Assembly: GCF_964204645.1 (NCBI RefSeq)
Contig: NC_134033.1
Location: forward strand, 4,498,231-4,562,230
Source of the DNA: Tubulanus polymorphus
Lineage: Eukaryota > Nemertea > Palaeonemertea > Tubulaniformes > Tubulanidae
Direction: 5' to 3'
DNA length: 64,000 bases
Position 1 is the first letter of the stretch, and every line of letters begins with the position of its first letter. The position numbers were made by a program, and so were the translations under genes. The notes beneath the pieces were generated by a model. The model was not told the DNA's origin. It did no database searches and was given only the letters and a program-made list of their open reading frames with translations. Below, piece after piece: positions 1 to 13,490 of this stretch.

Positions 1-1811
1 CTAAACTAATTAAACCTATAAAACATAATTTCGACTGTTAATGTTTTTCTAACTTACAATTTATCCAATCCTGTGTGTGTAATGTATGAATCCAATGATA
101 ATCCTTGAGTCAATTTGAATCCTTGTGTTTTTGATAACAGTTATTTTTTAGCACAGTTTATATCAATCCAGAACTAGTTTGAGCGCGATTTCATTCCAAA
201 TAAATCCTGAACAATAATACAATTCAAATTCCATTTAATTTCCAGTAACGGCTCAGTTTTTGAGAACGGTTTATCTTTCGTCCATCCAGAATACATCCTG
301 ATATGTTTACAAGAGGGGTCTGCTTGTTTTACGGGAGACAGTTTGAGCACCTCTGTCCAGACTGGTAAACCATACACCATCGCGATAACCTCTAGGTGTA
401 AACATATACAAGACACCCACTTGTAATAATCTGTGCGAACGACAAGAATTGTCGAACACAATGAAGTTTCATATTTCATATTATCTAACTATTGGGGTCA
501 CTGGTCATAATCCATCTTCGCTCTATAAACTGCGCGGCGACTCTAGTGAAGAAATCAATCTATTCTGAAATGCATGAAGTTTATATCGGTATAAATCATA
601 AATCTCTGATAGCAAAATGATTTAATTTGAAAATTGAATTATTAAAATTGCCGTTAAAACCAGCTTCCAAAACTTCCTCATTAATGATTGGACGCATAAT
701 TAGTCATACTCGTCGATGATTGGCTAATTTGTACGAAATATGCATAAACTGGATGATTTACGTAAGTACTCAGCGGACCCGATGTTTACGCGGGAACCTT
801 ACAAATGGTTCCACCTTCTTAGGAATAAAAGTTCCATCACTTCTGTGAAAATCCACCCTCCGAAGACATGGCTGACTTCAGCCCCGGAAATCCAGGAAGA
901 AAGACACTGAATATTTGGATGGATGAAAGCTGTGGGTACTGGAGTGTGTAATGGGTAGTGTAGTGCGATCTGTGTGCATTTGTGGCCAGCACACCGATCA
1001 CATTTTTCATTGGGGTTTGGTCCAGAACTCACGAGATTTTCAACAACACGAAAGTAACGTGTAATAAATGATGACTTGAATTGCATGACTACCTACCACC
1101 CCTCATTATTGTTGGAAAACTAAACGTTCTGCACTGACTAAAAATTAGTAATAATAATTAATAAAATTTTAGAAATGGCCAGAATTTTAACTTAGGTTCC
1201 ATCTCATTTTTATTTTACAATTGCGATTGGTATAATTTTTTTTTTAAAGGCCGTTATGGCTTCGTACATTGTCTGCAATTCACTGCAAATAGTTACGCAA
1301 CTACGCACGTGTTTTTGGCAGCTGTACACTCAATCGGCACCGTTCGTGACTAGCTTCACTGTGGAATTATCATTAATCAACATCGCCATATCACATCATC
1401 AACTTCTATTGTGTCTTAAAACCCTAACAGCCGACCTTAATTGAAATGCACACACGATTTCTATCATTGAAAATTGAGAGAGTGGCCATGTTTGTGTTCT
1501 GCTGCTTCGCGTAAATCCCGCGCGGTGGCGCAACCGCGCGGAGTGGGGCCGATACGTCTAGCGGCAATATCGTTCTTGACTCCTTGAAAGGAATTGTCGC
1601 CCATAGGGCTGATCAGGTCAGGAAGGTCCGCTGATTTTTTCATCTAATAAATTTCACATTTTTATCTTCCTCCATTTGCTTATCTATAACACGAGGATAT
1701 ATTTACTCTTTTATCGATCCATCTAAATCTGTTAAACTTCCTCAACCAAAGCGATTGTTTTGGCTATGTATATACGGGTATAGGTGAATCAATACTTTCT
1801 ATATCACGACG
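1..1811. other. No gene recognised
   Basis: Only short open frames are seen (for example 174-479 and 799-1086 on the minus strand). None has a domain I recognise or convincing splice sites. A GC-rich stretch near 1518-1540 holds two copies of the self-complementary octamer CCGCGCGG. The last ~100 bases are probably promoter and 5' UTR of the Ig receptor gene that follows, but no clear core element stands out. Confidence 0.4.
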
Positions 1812-4800
1812 ATGAAGACGCGTCTGTTCTTTATAATCTGCACAGTTTTGTTGCAACTGGGAAATTTATACATTACACAAACATCTGGAGCTGAAAGTAA
1901 GTTACTGCAGCAGCCATTACTAGACTTTGTGATTATATTTCAGTCAGATTTGCGAATTCGATGACGTCACCTGTTAAATAATAGATTTTCTACAGGCCCT
2001 AAATGCAACCTGACAAAACAACAAACTATGAACACATCTGGTTGACTTAATTTCGCATGAAGTTTGTATCTTGATGTCTGGTTTGATAAAAAACGAGTCG
2101 CGTATATAATCACCTCACTAACCAGGGGCGGAGTCAGACGTTTGAGTAGAGGGGTCAAGTGCAGTTTTTTCCCAGGTATCTCTTATATATTTCAATGAAA
2201 AATACATTCATAAATTAACCGTGTGCAGTAATTTCCGGCAGACGCCGCGAAACAGAAATCGATAAAGATTTGAATCGTGGTTTATTCTATCATTAATATG
2301 ATTGATGTTTATATTCATTTGTTTCAGCAATTTACAGGACGCCTCATTCTGCTCGAGATGCAAAACCCGACAATAAAACGCAAGGAGAAACGATTCGATA
2401 TACTTGTAAAATAATTGGCGGAAATTCTACAGTATCATTCCAAGAGAAGAGAAACGGTTCGGAACAATGGGAAACAGTTCCAGACGACCAGCTTAACAGA
2501 ACTAAAGACAAACAGAATGTTGAGTTGGTTGAGCTAAAATTCCAAGCAGATTTCAAACTACACAATGGATCTTCATTTAGATGTCTTGTAAATGAAAGCC
2601 CAACAGATCCGGAACCTATTCAGTTTGATCTGATCGTAGTTAAACGAACTGGTAAGTAACAGTTTGTGTTGCTTATTGAAATAATCAAATAATCTAGAAC
2701 ATTAACTTGCATTCTTGGTTTTCCTAGAAATATCATATAGTCAAATTGAGCTGATAAAATGTCTGATATCTGGTGTTTGTAGAGCTCGTTTTTAGCCCAT
2801 TTTGGACTTTAGTCCCAGCGGGCTAGTGCGTTCACTTTTCGTCCGTAGACGGAATCCAGTTATTTTGACGAAGTTTCAAGACTGGCAGCCATTGTTGTTC
2901 GCCAAAATCAGCACTTTTTCCACATTTTTCAAGTTTTTAAGGGAAATTTTGAAGAGACTTTTATCAATTATCGTGGTCTTTCGTAAATGTTTTCATCCCC
3001 CAAAGGGCCCATCAGCACGAGAAAAATTTGGCCGATAGGACTCAAGATGGTCGTCCTCTGACCTAGGCGCTACAAATATCAATCGATGTAGATTTTAATT
3101 GTGGTTAGTTCCATCATTAAATGATTGATCTCACTATCAGAAATAATCTGAACACGAAGCATGGGAGGGGTTCGATACCCTCTAACACCCCACCCCCCTC
3201 CTTGGATTTTCTTCTGATAAGTTATTCGAAGTTTGACCGAGTACTGTGCTGGGGAAGGCTATTTAATGTGTACTGTGCTATATATTTATATTCATTCGTT
3301 TCAGAAATCATTCCAATGCCAGACCTCAAAGGAAACCCCGACAGTAAAACACAAGGAGAAATTGTATATTACACTTGTAAAATTGTCGGAAATTTTAATG
3401 CAACATTAACATTCCAAGAGAAGAGAAGAGCTTCAGAACAATGGGAAACAATTCCAGACGACAAGCTTCACAGAGCTAGCAAAAAGAATGTCCATTCCGT
3501 TGAGCTAAAATTCCAAGCAGATTTCAAACTGCACAATGGAACGTCTTTTAGATGTCTAGTAAAGGAAAGCCCAACAGATCGGGAACCTATTCAGTTTGAT
3601 CTAATCGTACTAGTTAATCGAACAGGTAAGTAACTGTTTGTATAGCTAATTGAAATAGTTAAACAACTTAGAACATTAAAACTTGCTTTCTTGGTTTTCC
3701 TACAAATATCAAAGAGTCAAATTGTGCCGATAAAATGTCCAATGCCTGGTGTTTGTTGTTTCATCCGTAGTTTCATTTTCTTTTAAAAATGTCCCTGGTC
3801 AAGTGCTGAACACATGCGGAGAATGGACGACCAATTTTTGAAAGTATTCTTTTAAAGAATCTCATGTAAATATCATCTGTTTCGACATCGAATTTACTTT
3901 TGTTTTCACGGATTATTTTCGTTGGACCGCGGTTTGTTGCCTCCTCGTTGATGTATCTATTCCGTCCGTTCATCTCCGTACAAGAATAAATTTTGTGTCA
4001 ACCATTTTACGGCTCTCAGATTTAAGAGTTAGATTTCGTTGATTTCACTGTCTGGGCCCAGTTCCACAGTTGTGAATTAAGAGTTGACTCAGAGTTAACT
4101 CATTGAAAATGAACTAAATTAACTCAAGTTAACGCTAACTCAGAACTGTGGAACTGGATGCTGAAGCACTGTTGTCTGACTGGCCACGCAGGAAGTATTC
4201 TTTATTTGGCGCCGCATTCATAACGGATCTCATTTCGTGTTTGTTGTTCATTTTATGCGAAAAGGCACATTGATTTACAAATCAGCTATTTTGCGTTCCG
4301 GGTACTATACTTAGTTTACGCGAAGATCTAGCATAAGGTTTTCTAGAATTTTTTGCACAGTCAAAAGAGTGAAAAAATTGCCTAACATCATTAACTTCAT
4401 CAGGTGACGGGTGGAAACCAATGGCTGAAAAATGGCTAAAAGCTGGGTGGGTCTAGGAGGAGGTATGACATCATGTGACCAGTGATAGTTAATTACTATT
4501 AGGCGTTACTACGGCGTTAAATGCATATTTGTTCATTACGGAAAACACTTTTTTCCAGGCTACTTTGAAAGCAAAGCCACACGCAGTGAAAGTTACTTTC
4601 AAAATGTAGTTTTTTTCTCTCATTTCAGATGATTCAAGTTCCACTCAAATCCCGACGACTGAAACCACTACATTCGGGTCAGTATTCATTTCGAGCTAAA
4701 AATGTCCGACGGAAAAGGTTCCTAGACGATGTACGGGTTCCTGTTGTTTCGTAACAACGGCTGATACTAGACTACGTATCACACTCTGCTTTGCGGTCTA

Positions 4801-6547
4801 TGTGTTTTGTAAAAATAACTTGATTCGATATCTCGCTTGTCTCTGGTTTCTGAACAAGAATCACGTGCTGGTTGGTGTATTTAAGATGCTGATGTTTAGA
4901 TGTGTCGGGGTCAATGAAACCGGAATTGTAATAAAAACTGGGACATTCACTAATTATTCATGTCGTTTTCTACCATCAGCTGAAAATTTGGGAAAAAAGG
5001 CAATCGCTAAATATGTGACATCGATGCCGCTACCACCAGCCCTACTTTTGTTCAATTCTTCGCTGGTAATTTGTTTTTTGATTGTAAATTTCGTCCTTTT
5101 CATTCAGAGTTCGCCTGGTTACTACTGAAGAAAAGGTTTGCTCGAAAAACAAGGTCATTATAAATTTAACTTATAATATCAAACTTTCATATAACTTCCA
5201 TACGTTTTTTACGTGAAATATAGTCCCCGGATCCAACGCACAATTAATACCCACTTAACGTAGGGTAAAACAAAACAAACTTTTTTTCAAAAATTCATTT
5301 TTTTTTCTCAGACTGACCCAACCGTCCAGCCTAAACTGGGCCACACTGACCGGACCACACATGACTGGACCATGTCGATAGTTTACATCATTAGTGGAGT
5401 TATCGGTTTCCTCCTCATCATCGTTATTATCGTAGTCATCGTTTGCAGGTATTTACTAAACAAACACGGTAGATTTCTGAAGAGATTATAACTATGTCTG
5501 ATTGGACCGAAGTTCAATATCAAGGTCGATTGTAGAGCTCTATAACTAATGATAAGCGGTTGTCGTTAGTTCCAAGTCGAGTTTGTCGGTGACGTCATGT
5601 ATAAATGATAACGTAACCGCGCGCGTGTCTACTTACTTCGAATCGAACATACACGACAAATGTTGCTATTATATTGTGGGCTTTCCTGACAAAATGGCTG
5701 ATAACCAAAAAAACTAGTCACATTGGCTTTTTGTCACAACAAATAGCCGGTAACGAACGTGATTAAGCATTTTGATTGTTTAATTAATCGGAAAACAGGT
5801 TTTCGTAAGGTAGGCCTACTGGCAGTACATTGAACTGTTCAAATTCCAATAAAAAATGTCGGAGTTCCAATTTTCTCTAATTATTCTTCAAAGTAATGAC
5901 GACTTAGATAAACTCATAGGAATTGCAGAGACGGACCAATACACGAGCTTTTTATACGGAGTTAACTCTTCTTTTCAAGAAGTTTTTCTAGATGCGGGCT
6001 TTGCGGTAAATGATCTGAACAGTATGATCTCTGATCAAAATCTTACATTATTTCAACATTTCTTTCTCGCTCGATTTCTTCAGCGCAAAACTACCCATTT
6101 TTCAGACGCAGGCGACTTTCCAGTGGAGATCGTGTGGACACTACACCCGAGTCTACAACACCGCAGCAACAACTCGAGATGGTGCATGGAGTCAACGACG
6201 AGTTGAATGATGTCATAGATTCGGGTAACGAAACTGACATACCACACACCAGCAATCATAAAGTTACTACAGATCCGTGCGTGGATACTGAGGCCACAAA
6301 CAACAAATATACGACTCCTTATATGGATATGGGAGCAGGGGGAGACACGCATAGAGATCAGTTCTCGAATCCCGAACCTTTCGTGACGTATCATCAGTTA
6401 ACGGAAGATACTGTTGAGCCTGTGAAAGATGATATTCAACATTATTCTTACGCTTCTGTTGAATATGCTCATGATCAATTTCCCTTAAGGGCTGCCACTG
6501 GACAAACAGTAACTGATTGTACATACACGAAACATACTAGGTTTTAA
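1812..6547 (+). CDS. Single-pass Ig-domain receptor with tyrosine-motif cytoplasmic tail
   Basis: Six exons can be joined in frame: 1812-1896, 2328-2651, 3305-3625, 4629-4681, 5312-5448 and 6106-6547. The sum is 1362 nt, or 453 residues. Exon 1 gives a signal peptide (MKTRLFFIICTVLLQLG). Exons 2 and 3 are phase-1 symmetrical and similar to each other. Each encodes one Ig-like domain (first Cys in YTCKI, a W in SEQWET, second Cys in FRCLV). Exon 4 is a Ser/Thr-rich stalk. Exon 5 carries a membrane helix (about IVYIISGVIGFLLIIVIIVV) followed by a basic stop-transfer patch. Exon 6 is the cytoplasmic tail, with YMDM (a YxxM PI3K-type motif), VTYHQL (fits the ITIM consensus) and several other tyrosines. 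Donors are GTAAGT for exons 1-3 and weaker GTATTC/GTATTT for exons 4-5. The role as a signalling cell-surface receptor is inferred from this layout; the ligand is unknown. The exon 4 donor is the least certain boundary. Confidence 0.8.
4052..4158. mobile_element. Small palindromic MITE in intron 3 of the Ig receptor gene
   Basis: The ends are inverted: GGGCCCAGTTCCACAGTT at the left is mirrored by AACTGTGGAACTGG at the right, with several further GTTAACT-type inverted words inside. A diverged copy lies at 35475-35580. No coding capacity, so this is a non-autonomous element. Confidence 0.6.
4945..5275 (+). repeat. Interspersed repeat, copy in intron 4 of the Ig receptor gene
   Basis: About 330 bp that recurs in opposite orientation at 49305-49615. 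Shared landmarks are the block around TAACTTATAATATCAAACTTTC and the end AATACCCACTTAACGT. The small open frame in it (4802-5128) is not shared intact and is not taken as a gene. The transposon class is not clear. Confidence 0.6.
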
Positions 6548-7285
6548 TATATCGTTTCAATGGTTACAACATCTGCTAAATGAAATCTACTAACTACTTT
6601 ATCGCAACAATAATTGATTTCACATTTAGCATATGATAATCAACCAGGTGTCTAGTTTGGTTTGAGTCTCTGACTTGTGCAGCAGACGGATGGGGTGTCA
6701 GATCCGTCCACATCACTGCACCACGCGACTGATGAACTGGGCTGTCCATAACATTCTCCCTTTAAAAAGGACATCACCGAGAAATATCGTTAATCTTTAG
6801 CAAATGTTTACTATGGTCGAATTATATTCAAACTGTAAATTGAAATTCCAATGATTAATCTTCAAAAATTAATCTTAAAATCGTTACCTTAAATAGAGTA
6901 AGCATGAAGTCAAATAGTCATTTGTAGCTTAACTAGATTTTTTTTAGCAAGTATGAGCTTTGTCGAAAATTTGATAATGTTTATAAGACAAGGAATGCTT
7001 TACATAGATAAAAAAGATTTTCAACAAGGATAGACACAAAATAGATATAATTGTCGAACAGATATGTAAATAGATATAATATAGTATTATGTACAATCAG
7101 ACTTTGTGCTAAAAAACCATCGTGAAAATTACAGCTGGCATCAACTGTGTGTAACGAATCCCAAAAGAAGAGAAAGATAAAGTTAGAAAAGTCACTTTTT
7201 ATGTTAATAGTTCATTGGTTATCTCGCTTGCCGCAAACTCTTAACGTTTTTGGCATCGTTTGACAACTATGACGTCATGCCAATG
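6548..7285. other. 3' UTR of the Ig receptor gene and intergenic DNA
   Basis: From about 6500 to 6960 this is recognisably similar to 53190-53640, the sequence following the orphan tail exon. The tail exon and its 3' flank were therefore duplicated as one piece. Beyond 6960 I see no gene before the stop codon of the first large minus-strand receptor copy at 7286. Confidence 0.6.
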
Positions 7286-10200
7286 CTAGTTAAATTGTTC
7301 GAAAGTCGTAGTAAAAATAACGCCGACGCTTCTGATTTTCGTAGTAACTACAAATTCATCTTCTGAATTGGGACAATCTGATCGACCATCGCACACGTGT
7401 CTAATCGGTATACAGTAAGACGATGGACATTTCACTGTACCAGCTGGACATTCAAACTCGTTACAATTCAGTAAATGTTCGAGTCTTCTACAAACAGGAA
7501 AACCTGTCGGCATTCTTTCTAAAATACATCTTTCTCTCCTCGCGTAACAATGAGGAGAATCGAATGAACATCTTTGTTTATCCGATTCGGTACAGAGTGA
7601 AGTGAAATTGGTCGTGCAGTAGTTCTCTGTAGTGCAGTGAATTTGTGGTTTAATCGTTATGTTGGTTGTTACTATTTCATCTTCTTCGAGGTCCCCGCCA
7701 CAATCTACAACACCATCCCGATATAACAGAGAACTGATACATTCGCCATTAACGCACAAAAACCCGTTACATTCATCCGAAGAGCAGCCGATCTCATCGG
7801 ATTTATCTTGACAATCAAGCAGTCCATCACATCGTTTATATTTACCCACACATTGTCCGTCGTTACACTTAAATTGATCAGAGGAACATAAAATATGATA
7901 GCACGAGTTCTCATCCGAGCCATCGACGCAATCTCTCATAAAGTCACAGAAACCGCTAATCGATATAACCTGTCCATCGTTACAGCGGAACTGACTGTGT
8001 AAATTGATATCCGTACAATCGAGTTCATCTTCACCGTGTTGACAGTCGTTTCTGGTATCGCATACGCGATGGTCGCTGATACATCTTTGATCGTTACATT
8101 CAAACTGCCACGATTTACAACCGCTTATAGAAGCTAACTCTTCACCAGTTACATCATAGGAACATAGCACGGAATGCGCTTCACCTGTGACATTATCGAA
8201 GGCAGTCACTGACCATTTCACTGTTTGAAAATATGTTATCCAATCTCTAATTACAACTGGTTTTATTGCCATAATTCTTCCGCTTGTATGATTAGTCAGT
8301 ATAGCGCCATATTGATGCTCATAGTGGAAAACATTTATCAAATACTGGATTTCAATATCAGATGTTATTATACCTATGTCTCCACCGATTGTAAGACACA
8401 TTTCTCTAGCTGTTTGGATTGTTAAACTTTCAGTATGGAGCGTTTGCCAGGCTGTAAGTATCTGATAGCAATGCGCTTCTATAGGAATCCATCCTCTTAG
8501 ACACGTGGAGTTAAATCGTTCAAAGTTGTTCCGCTTTATGCCAGTTGTATCGTTTTGTGAAGATGCATTAAAATCGTTTCTTTCTGTTTCACAAATGAAT
8601 GTCGTGTGCGTCTCCTCGATTTGACACGGGAATCGAACCCAGTTCGCCGATCCTCGAGGATTATTCAGTATCATCGCCGTACACGGCATATTGACGTCAT
8701 TTATCGGTTGTTTTCTTAGCGGAGATATCAATCCTCGAATAACTTCTGGTATCGTTTCATTAACAGCAGCGGGTTCGAACCATTCTGTGTAACTGAACGG
8801 TTTTCCATCAGACCACGAGTAATAACCACTGGACTCCTTTAAAAACAAACACTTGTTTTACATACATTGGTGAAAACTTGTTTTGGATTATTTTCTGTGT
8901 TCTAAAAATTTTTGGAATAGCTTTTAATCCCTTATATATACACATGACAAGAACAAAAATCATAATCATCAAAGCTCAATTAGATGATTAATATTTGATA
9001 TGTATTTTACCTGCCATCTCAATCCAATCATCACAATAAGCGCCGCCTGTGAATATGCCTCATGAAGCAGTTTTGTAGCGAAAAGCTTTTTTACGGCCAT
9101 CATTTCACGTTGAGAGTTGATACTGAGAAGATGTCCACCATATTTCTGTTGACAGTAAATTTCAGCGTTCTCCCAATTCAGACGTTCATGTTTAATGTAT
9201 CTAATACACGAAACGCCTGAATCTATAAAATCTGATCGGCAGCCATTAATTCGATGTTTCAGTAAAGGCGATTGTTCTGAAGTGTATTGAATTCGAAATA
9301 TTGGCATGTACCTTGGCACCTCAAAATACAAGTCATACCCGAGTAGACTGTACAATACAAGTCCTGCTACTGCGTTATTTTCACATATTGTTGTTGTATG
9401 ACGGGTTTCTGTAAACGTGGAAAATAAATTGTTCGGATCATCAAATATTTTGATAATTTGAGTTAGTAATATTGATCCCCTTTTGCTGGTACCAACAGAT
9501 TCGGAGCATGATGTTTGTCCGATAAATTTAAACAGGAATCTGATGTAACGATTGATATTTTTGTCATTAGGATAAGAAAAACTAAAGAATATAGTTGAGG
9601 AGGTTGATAATCCAGGGAAGTTCGGTGACTGCACGAGTCCACAATCTACAGCGTTCCTTGAAATTCCACCCATAAACCCTGGAAGCACTTGCATTATCTT
9701 TAATTTCTGACATTTACGTCGTAATACAATCATTAGTGGTGACCTCCAGAATTCATATTTAGTGCGCAATAATTTCAAATGGTTTATTACGAGACTGGTA
9801 TTTAACACTTGACTATTGAGACTTGTCGTTGAACACGGATTCATAGCTGTACGATGACATCTGTCAATTTGATATTCGTGTTCTGATAATACATCAATGT
9901 TTTCTATCTGTAGGCGTCGATTTTCAGGTGTGATCACTAGACAGTATGACGTCATAGTGATCTGACGTTCTCCTTCCTGTAGAACATAACCGTCACAATC
10001 AGTAGGAGCAAACTTGAGGAAACCAGTTACTAGTATATCATCCATGTTGTAAGCGTATGCTACTACAGTAATCGGTCCACCTGATGTAATCAGGCTGACG
10101 ACAGATCGACCGTAGAATGAACCAGGACAATACGGACCATAGCGTCTAGCTGTAAAATTTCCACCATCAAATATATAAAAACCAGCTCGATCACAGTTTT

Positions 10201-11838
10201 CTGATAAGACTGCTAGTTTAATGAATTGCTCATAGATGTCGACCTTCCAGCTGAGTGCAAATCTACTGATACGATATTGTAACTTCCCTTTCGAATAGCG
10301 GGGGGACAGACTCTTATAGAACACTGAATGACTATTTCTAACCTACAATAGATGCAAACATAGGGTAAATCATCGGTATTCAATTAATGTTCATTGCTTC
10401 TTTCCCTTTGTCATTTAACCGAAAAATATTGCGACTTTGCCGTTAAAGGGTCAATGACTTATGTTCGATCAATTTCACAAATTACGATTTATATAATTTT
10501 TACACGTTATTTCATCGTCATCAGACAAATTCAAATCAATACAATAAATCTAAAATATATTACCATGCTATTTTAACTCACTTCTCCATCTTTCACTTTG
10601 ACGTCTGTTTCCTTCAATGATTCTATTTTGTATTCGATCGATGTTGAATTCTTAAACGAATTTCCGTAAAGATTCTCTGATAACAGTAAACACAATATCA
10701 CGAGAAATCCGTCAGATTTTACGCCTAACGACTGCAGGTAGTTTTCGCGGAGTAAAATATCAGTTCCGACAACCGTTAAACCTTCCAGTTTATAAACACC
10801 GATGACGTCACCGGAAGTTACGAGATCACGTGTCCAGTTGAAGACGACGTACTGCAGTATTTCAGCTGTGATAGACCAGCAGTATAAGCGTTTAGACCGA
10901 GTTATTACGTGCGGCCTATCACCAGGAATGAGCACTCCGGATTTGTTTTTACAGATCGGAATCGATGGATTCGAAATATTCCAATCTGATATTCTATACT
11001 TTTTAACGGATAGATTAGTTTTGAGAGGCAGCCGGGCTGAAAAAGTGATGATAGCTTTGTTAGTTTTAGTGTAAATAGAGATGGGCGGATGTCCGGTTTG
11101 TTCCCGTATATTCATTATAGGTTCACTTGTGTTCCATCCGTCATAAATTTGAACGGTCAGATTTAAACCTGGTTGTTCTAATCTTAAGTCTATTTTCTCA
11201 AAAGTCAGATTCATGCCAAAACCCTTTGATATCCCGGACCACTCGAGCTGCAGGAAACTACAAAATATTCCAAACATGTTGATAGCAAATTTATAACCAA
11301 TTTTAAAAGTTTGCAATTGTTTTATTCGGTTGGACGAACAGTGGTGAACAGTTTTTAGATGATTTTCCTCCAAACGATAAAATACATAAACTCGACATCC
11401 TTTCACAACATCATTTACATCACTCTTAAACATCAACGATAATGAATTACTGCGGTAAATATCTAATTGTTTTCCAGCACCGCACAGTAAGTTATCAGAA
11501 TCGCTGATGCGAAGATAGTTATCTCTACAGAATATAGACGGCTCGATGTCGTAGTAAAGATGGACGCGAAAGCTACCCGGTAAAGAGCTGTTGACGAACC
11601 AACGACATTCAACACCGCGCGTAAACGACGGATAATTCGGTGAAACGATGTAACCGGACGTAGAATCGAGTGAAAACCACGTATTGTTACACCGTGAACT
11701 GACAGTTACAGACGGTTGATCGGTAGAGATCCGATCAGTCGTCTGAACCGACGACAGTTTCATTAGTAGAATGAGTAATAACGTTAAGAGACTGCGCGTC
11801 ATGTTGACATTCTCCTCGATCAGTTTAACTCTAACCAC
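7286..11838 (-). CDS. Receptor copy 1: CUB/C-type lectin/LDLa protein lacking LRR and 7TM (GRL101-like ectodomain)
   Basis: Three exons on the minus strand, 11838-10582, 10342-9011 and 8836-7286, join in phase 0 with GTGAGT and GTAAAA donors. They give about 1379 residues with no internal stop. A second Met at 11802 begins a better signal peptide (MTRSLLTLLLILLMKLSSVQ). Exon 1 has a CUB domain (GYIVSPNYP ... FCRDNYL) and CUB-like segments. Exon 2 has a further CUB (CGLVQSPNFPG) and the first half of a C-type-lectin-like domain. Exon 3 completes it (YSWSDGKPF ... CQIEETHTTFICE), adds a second lectin-like domain, then LDLa repeats (such as CDTRNDCQHGEDELDC). Compared with copies 2 and 3, homology stops at 7352, inside an LDLa repeat. 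The last 21 residues are unrelated, so no membrane segment remains and the product would be secreted. Either a natural soluble form or a truncated pseudogene. Confidence 0.75.
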
Positions 11839-13490
11839 ATCGAATAGATTTTAATCCAATTAATGTTGGGCGTTTCCGAGTGAGAGAGAGAGAGCGGTAG
11901 AGAGGATGAGTCAGACTACATGGCGCTCACTAAAAATTAAATTCGATAATCTACGAAACCGAGTAATTATTAGCGAGATTAAAAATCTAATTCGATATTC
12001 AGTGCCTAGTCATTTCTATATTTATATATCTACATACAATTTCAAAACGTCCTCCGTCCAGTGGTAAACCGCCAACGCTACTGCGGCAAGCGAGGATTCA
12101 GCGATAATCCTCCAGGTGTTGCTAGTGGCACTGGGTTACCGCACTGCAAATTTATTTTTCACAAGAGACCCGCGCATGCGCAGCAATAAACACCACGACT
12201 ATTTTATGATCCCAATTTTGATCGTCGATAGAAAATGGCGGCTTTTTTGATAGTATTTATTCTTTCTAAGGGCATAAGATTCACACTAAGGTCCAAAGGG
12301 TCAGAGTTAGGTTAGGGTTCGAGTAGGCTTAGGTTTAGGATTAGCGTTTTAACGGGAAAAATGATAGGTAAAAATGTAATAAATGTAAGTATAGTTAAAA
12401 GTTGCTTAGCCTTCACTCGAGCTTGTGTGTTCGAATCCAATTTTCAAAATATCAATTTCCAATTTTCCAAGAGGATGAAACATACTGAAAAACTGATAAA
12501 GATAATAATTATCTAAGAAATGTTTTATTATGTTAATGTGATGATATCTTAACTGCCGAAAAGTGAACTATCTGCAATAAACGACTTTACACTTGCTCAT
12601 TCTTACCAGTAAGATCTGGGCGTATTGTAGATTCGTAATCATCTTTGAAATAAAGAACAACGCCAACACCCTTTACATCATTGGAGCGGCTTTTGAAAAT
12701 ACTATTGTAGCCAGGTAGTTTATAAAGATTATTGTTATGGGCATTATCATTACTCCAAGTCTCAGTAAGTGCTATGATAGAAAAATCGGATTTCATACAA
12801 TTGATGTAGTCAGTGAAAGAATCAAAATTTTTGTTGCAACTTCGAATATTAAAAGTGCAAGTTGAAAATTGACTTTTATCGAATTCAAAGTTATTTTCAT
12901 CATACTGACAATTAGAAAATCATTTCTGAAAATAATGCAGTTCAGCACCCTGGATTTTTATGCGCGCTTTAAAAAACTGACCACCGATTTTCATATCGCT
13001 CCCATGTCGCATTGTGGAAAATTTGAGATGCAAAGAACATCATTGAAAACTAGAGATTCATGCGGTTTAAATGTTATTACAACTGTCAAATTCCATCAAC
13101 GGACCAAGGAAACGTGATACAGGACAAAAGTACCCTAACAAAATGGCGGCTATAGTAACTGTACGTTTTTTGAACCTTGTTTTAACGAGTTCGGATATAA
13201 AGATTTATCAGTCATTACGAACCGTGAATTTCATCCCGAATCGGATAATTTCAATATATTCACACCGGATAAGCCCGGGTGACGATGGTTTGCAATCTCG
13301 GGGTACACGTTAAAAGAAGCCCCGTTTGGCAGGCGCTGTCTTTACTGTGGCTCATCGTAATATTTTCAAATATCGTATTATGTGTAATGTCTGATCGTGA
13401 TTTTTGTAAAGTGAAGCGGTTATCTTTTAAGCTGCACTGTAGAGGAAATATGTTATAATCATTCATCAATATTATCATCATTTTATTGGT
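11839..13490. repeat. Duplicated 5' flank of receptor copy 1
   Basis: This stretch is collinear and highly similar to 28776-30430, the 5' flank of copy 2. Both include the GA-rich run just upstream of the start, a self-complementary CAGTGGTAA ... TTACCGCACTG block (12058-12166), a run related to TTAGG, a tRNA-like B-box (TGTTCGAATCC, 12428-12438) and an old LINE endonuclease fragment. It ends with about 10 bases matching the 3' end of the receptor coding region (ATTTTATTGG) and then switches to LINE sequence. It marks the duplication unit of the array. Confidence 0.7.
12580..12860 (-). mobile_element. LINE endonuclease fragment
   Basis: On the minus strand the frame reads FNIRS, then CNKNFD, FSIIALTETW, LPGYN and GVVLYFKDD. 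This is the N-terminal part of the apurinic-type endonuclease of jockey/CR1-like LINEs. It is short, without RT, and shared with the duplicate at 29515-29800, so it predates the receptor duplication. Confidence 0.65.

Noticed and set aside
799-1086. 95-codon minus-strand frame with several Cys and Trp
   Set aside because: No domain recognised, no splice or paralogue support. It may be an old repeat or exon but cannot be supported.
12300-12350. Runs resembling TTAGGG telomere repeat (also near 29270)
   Set aside because: Only one or two degenerate units, shared by both duplicated flanks as part of the repeat unit. No array and no chromosome end signs.
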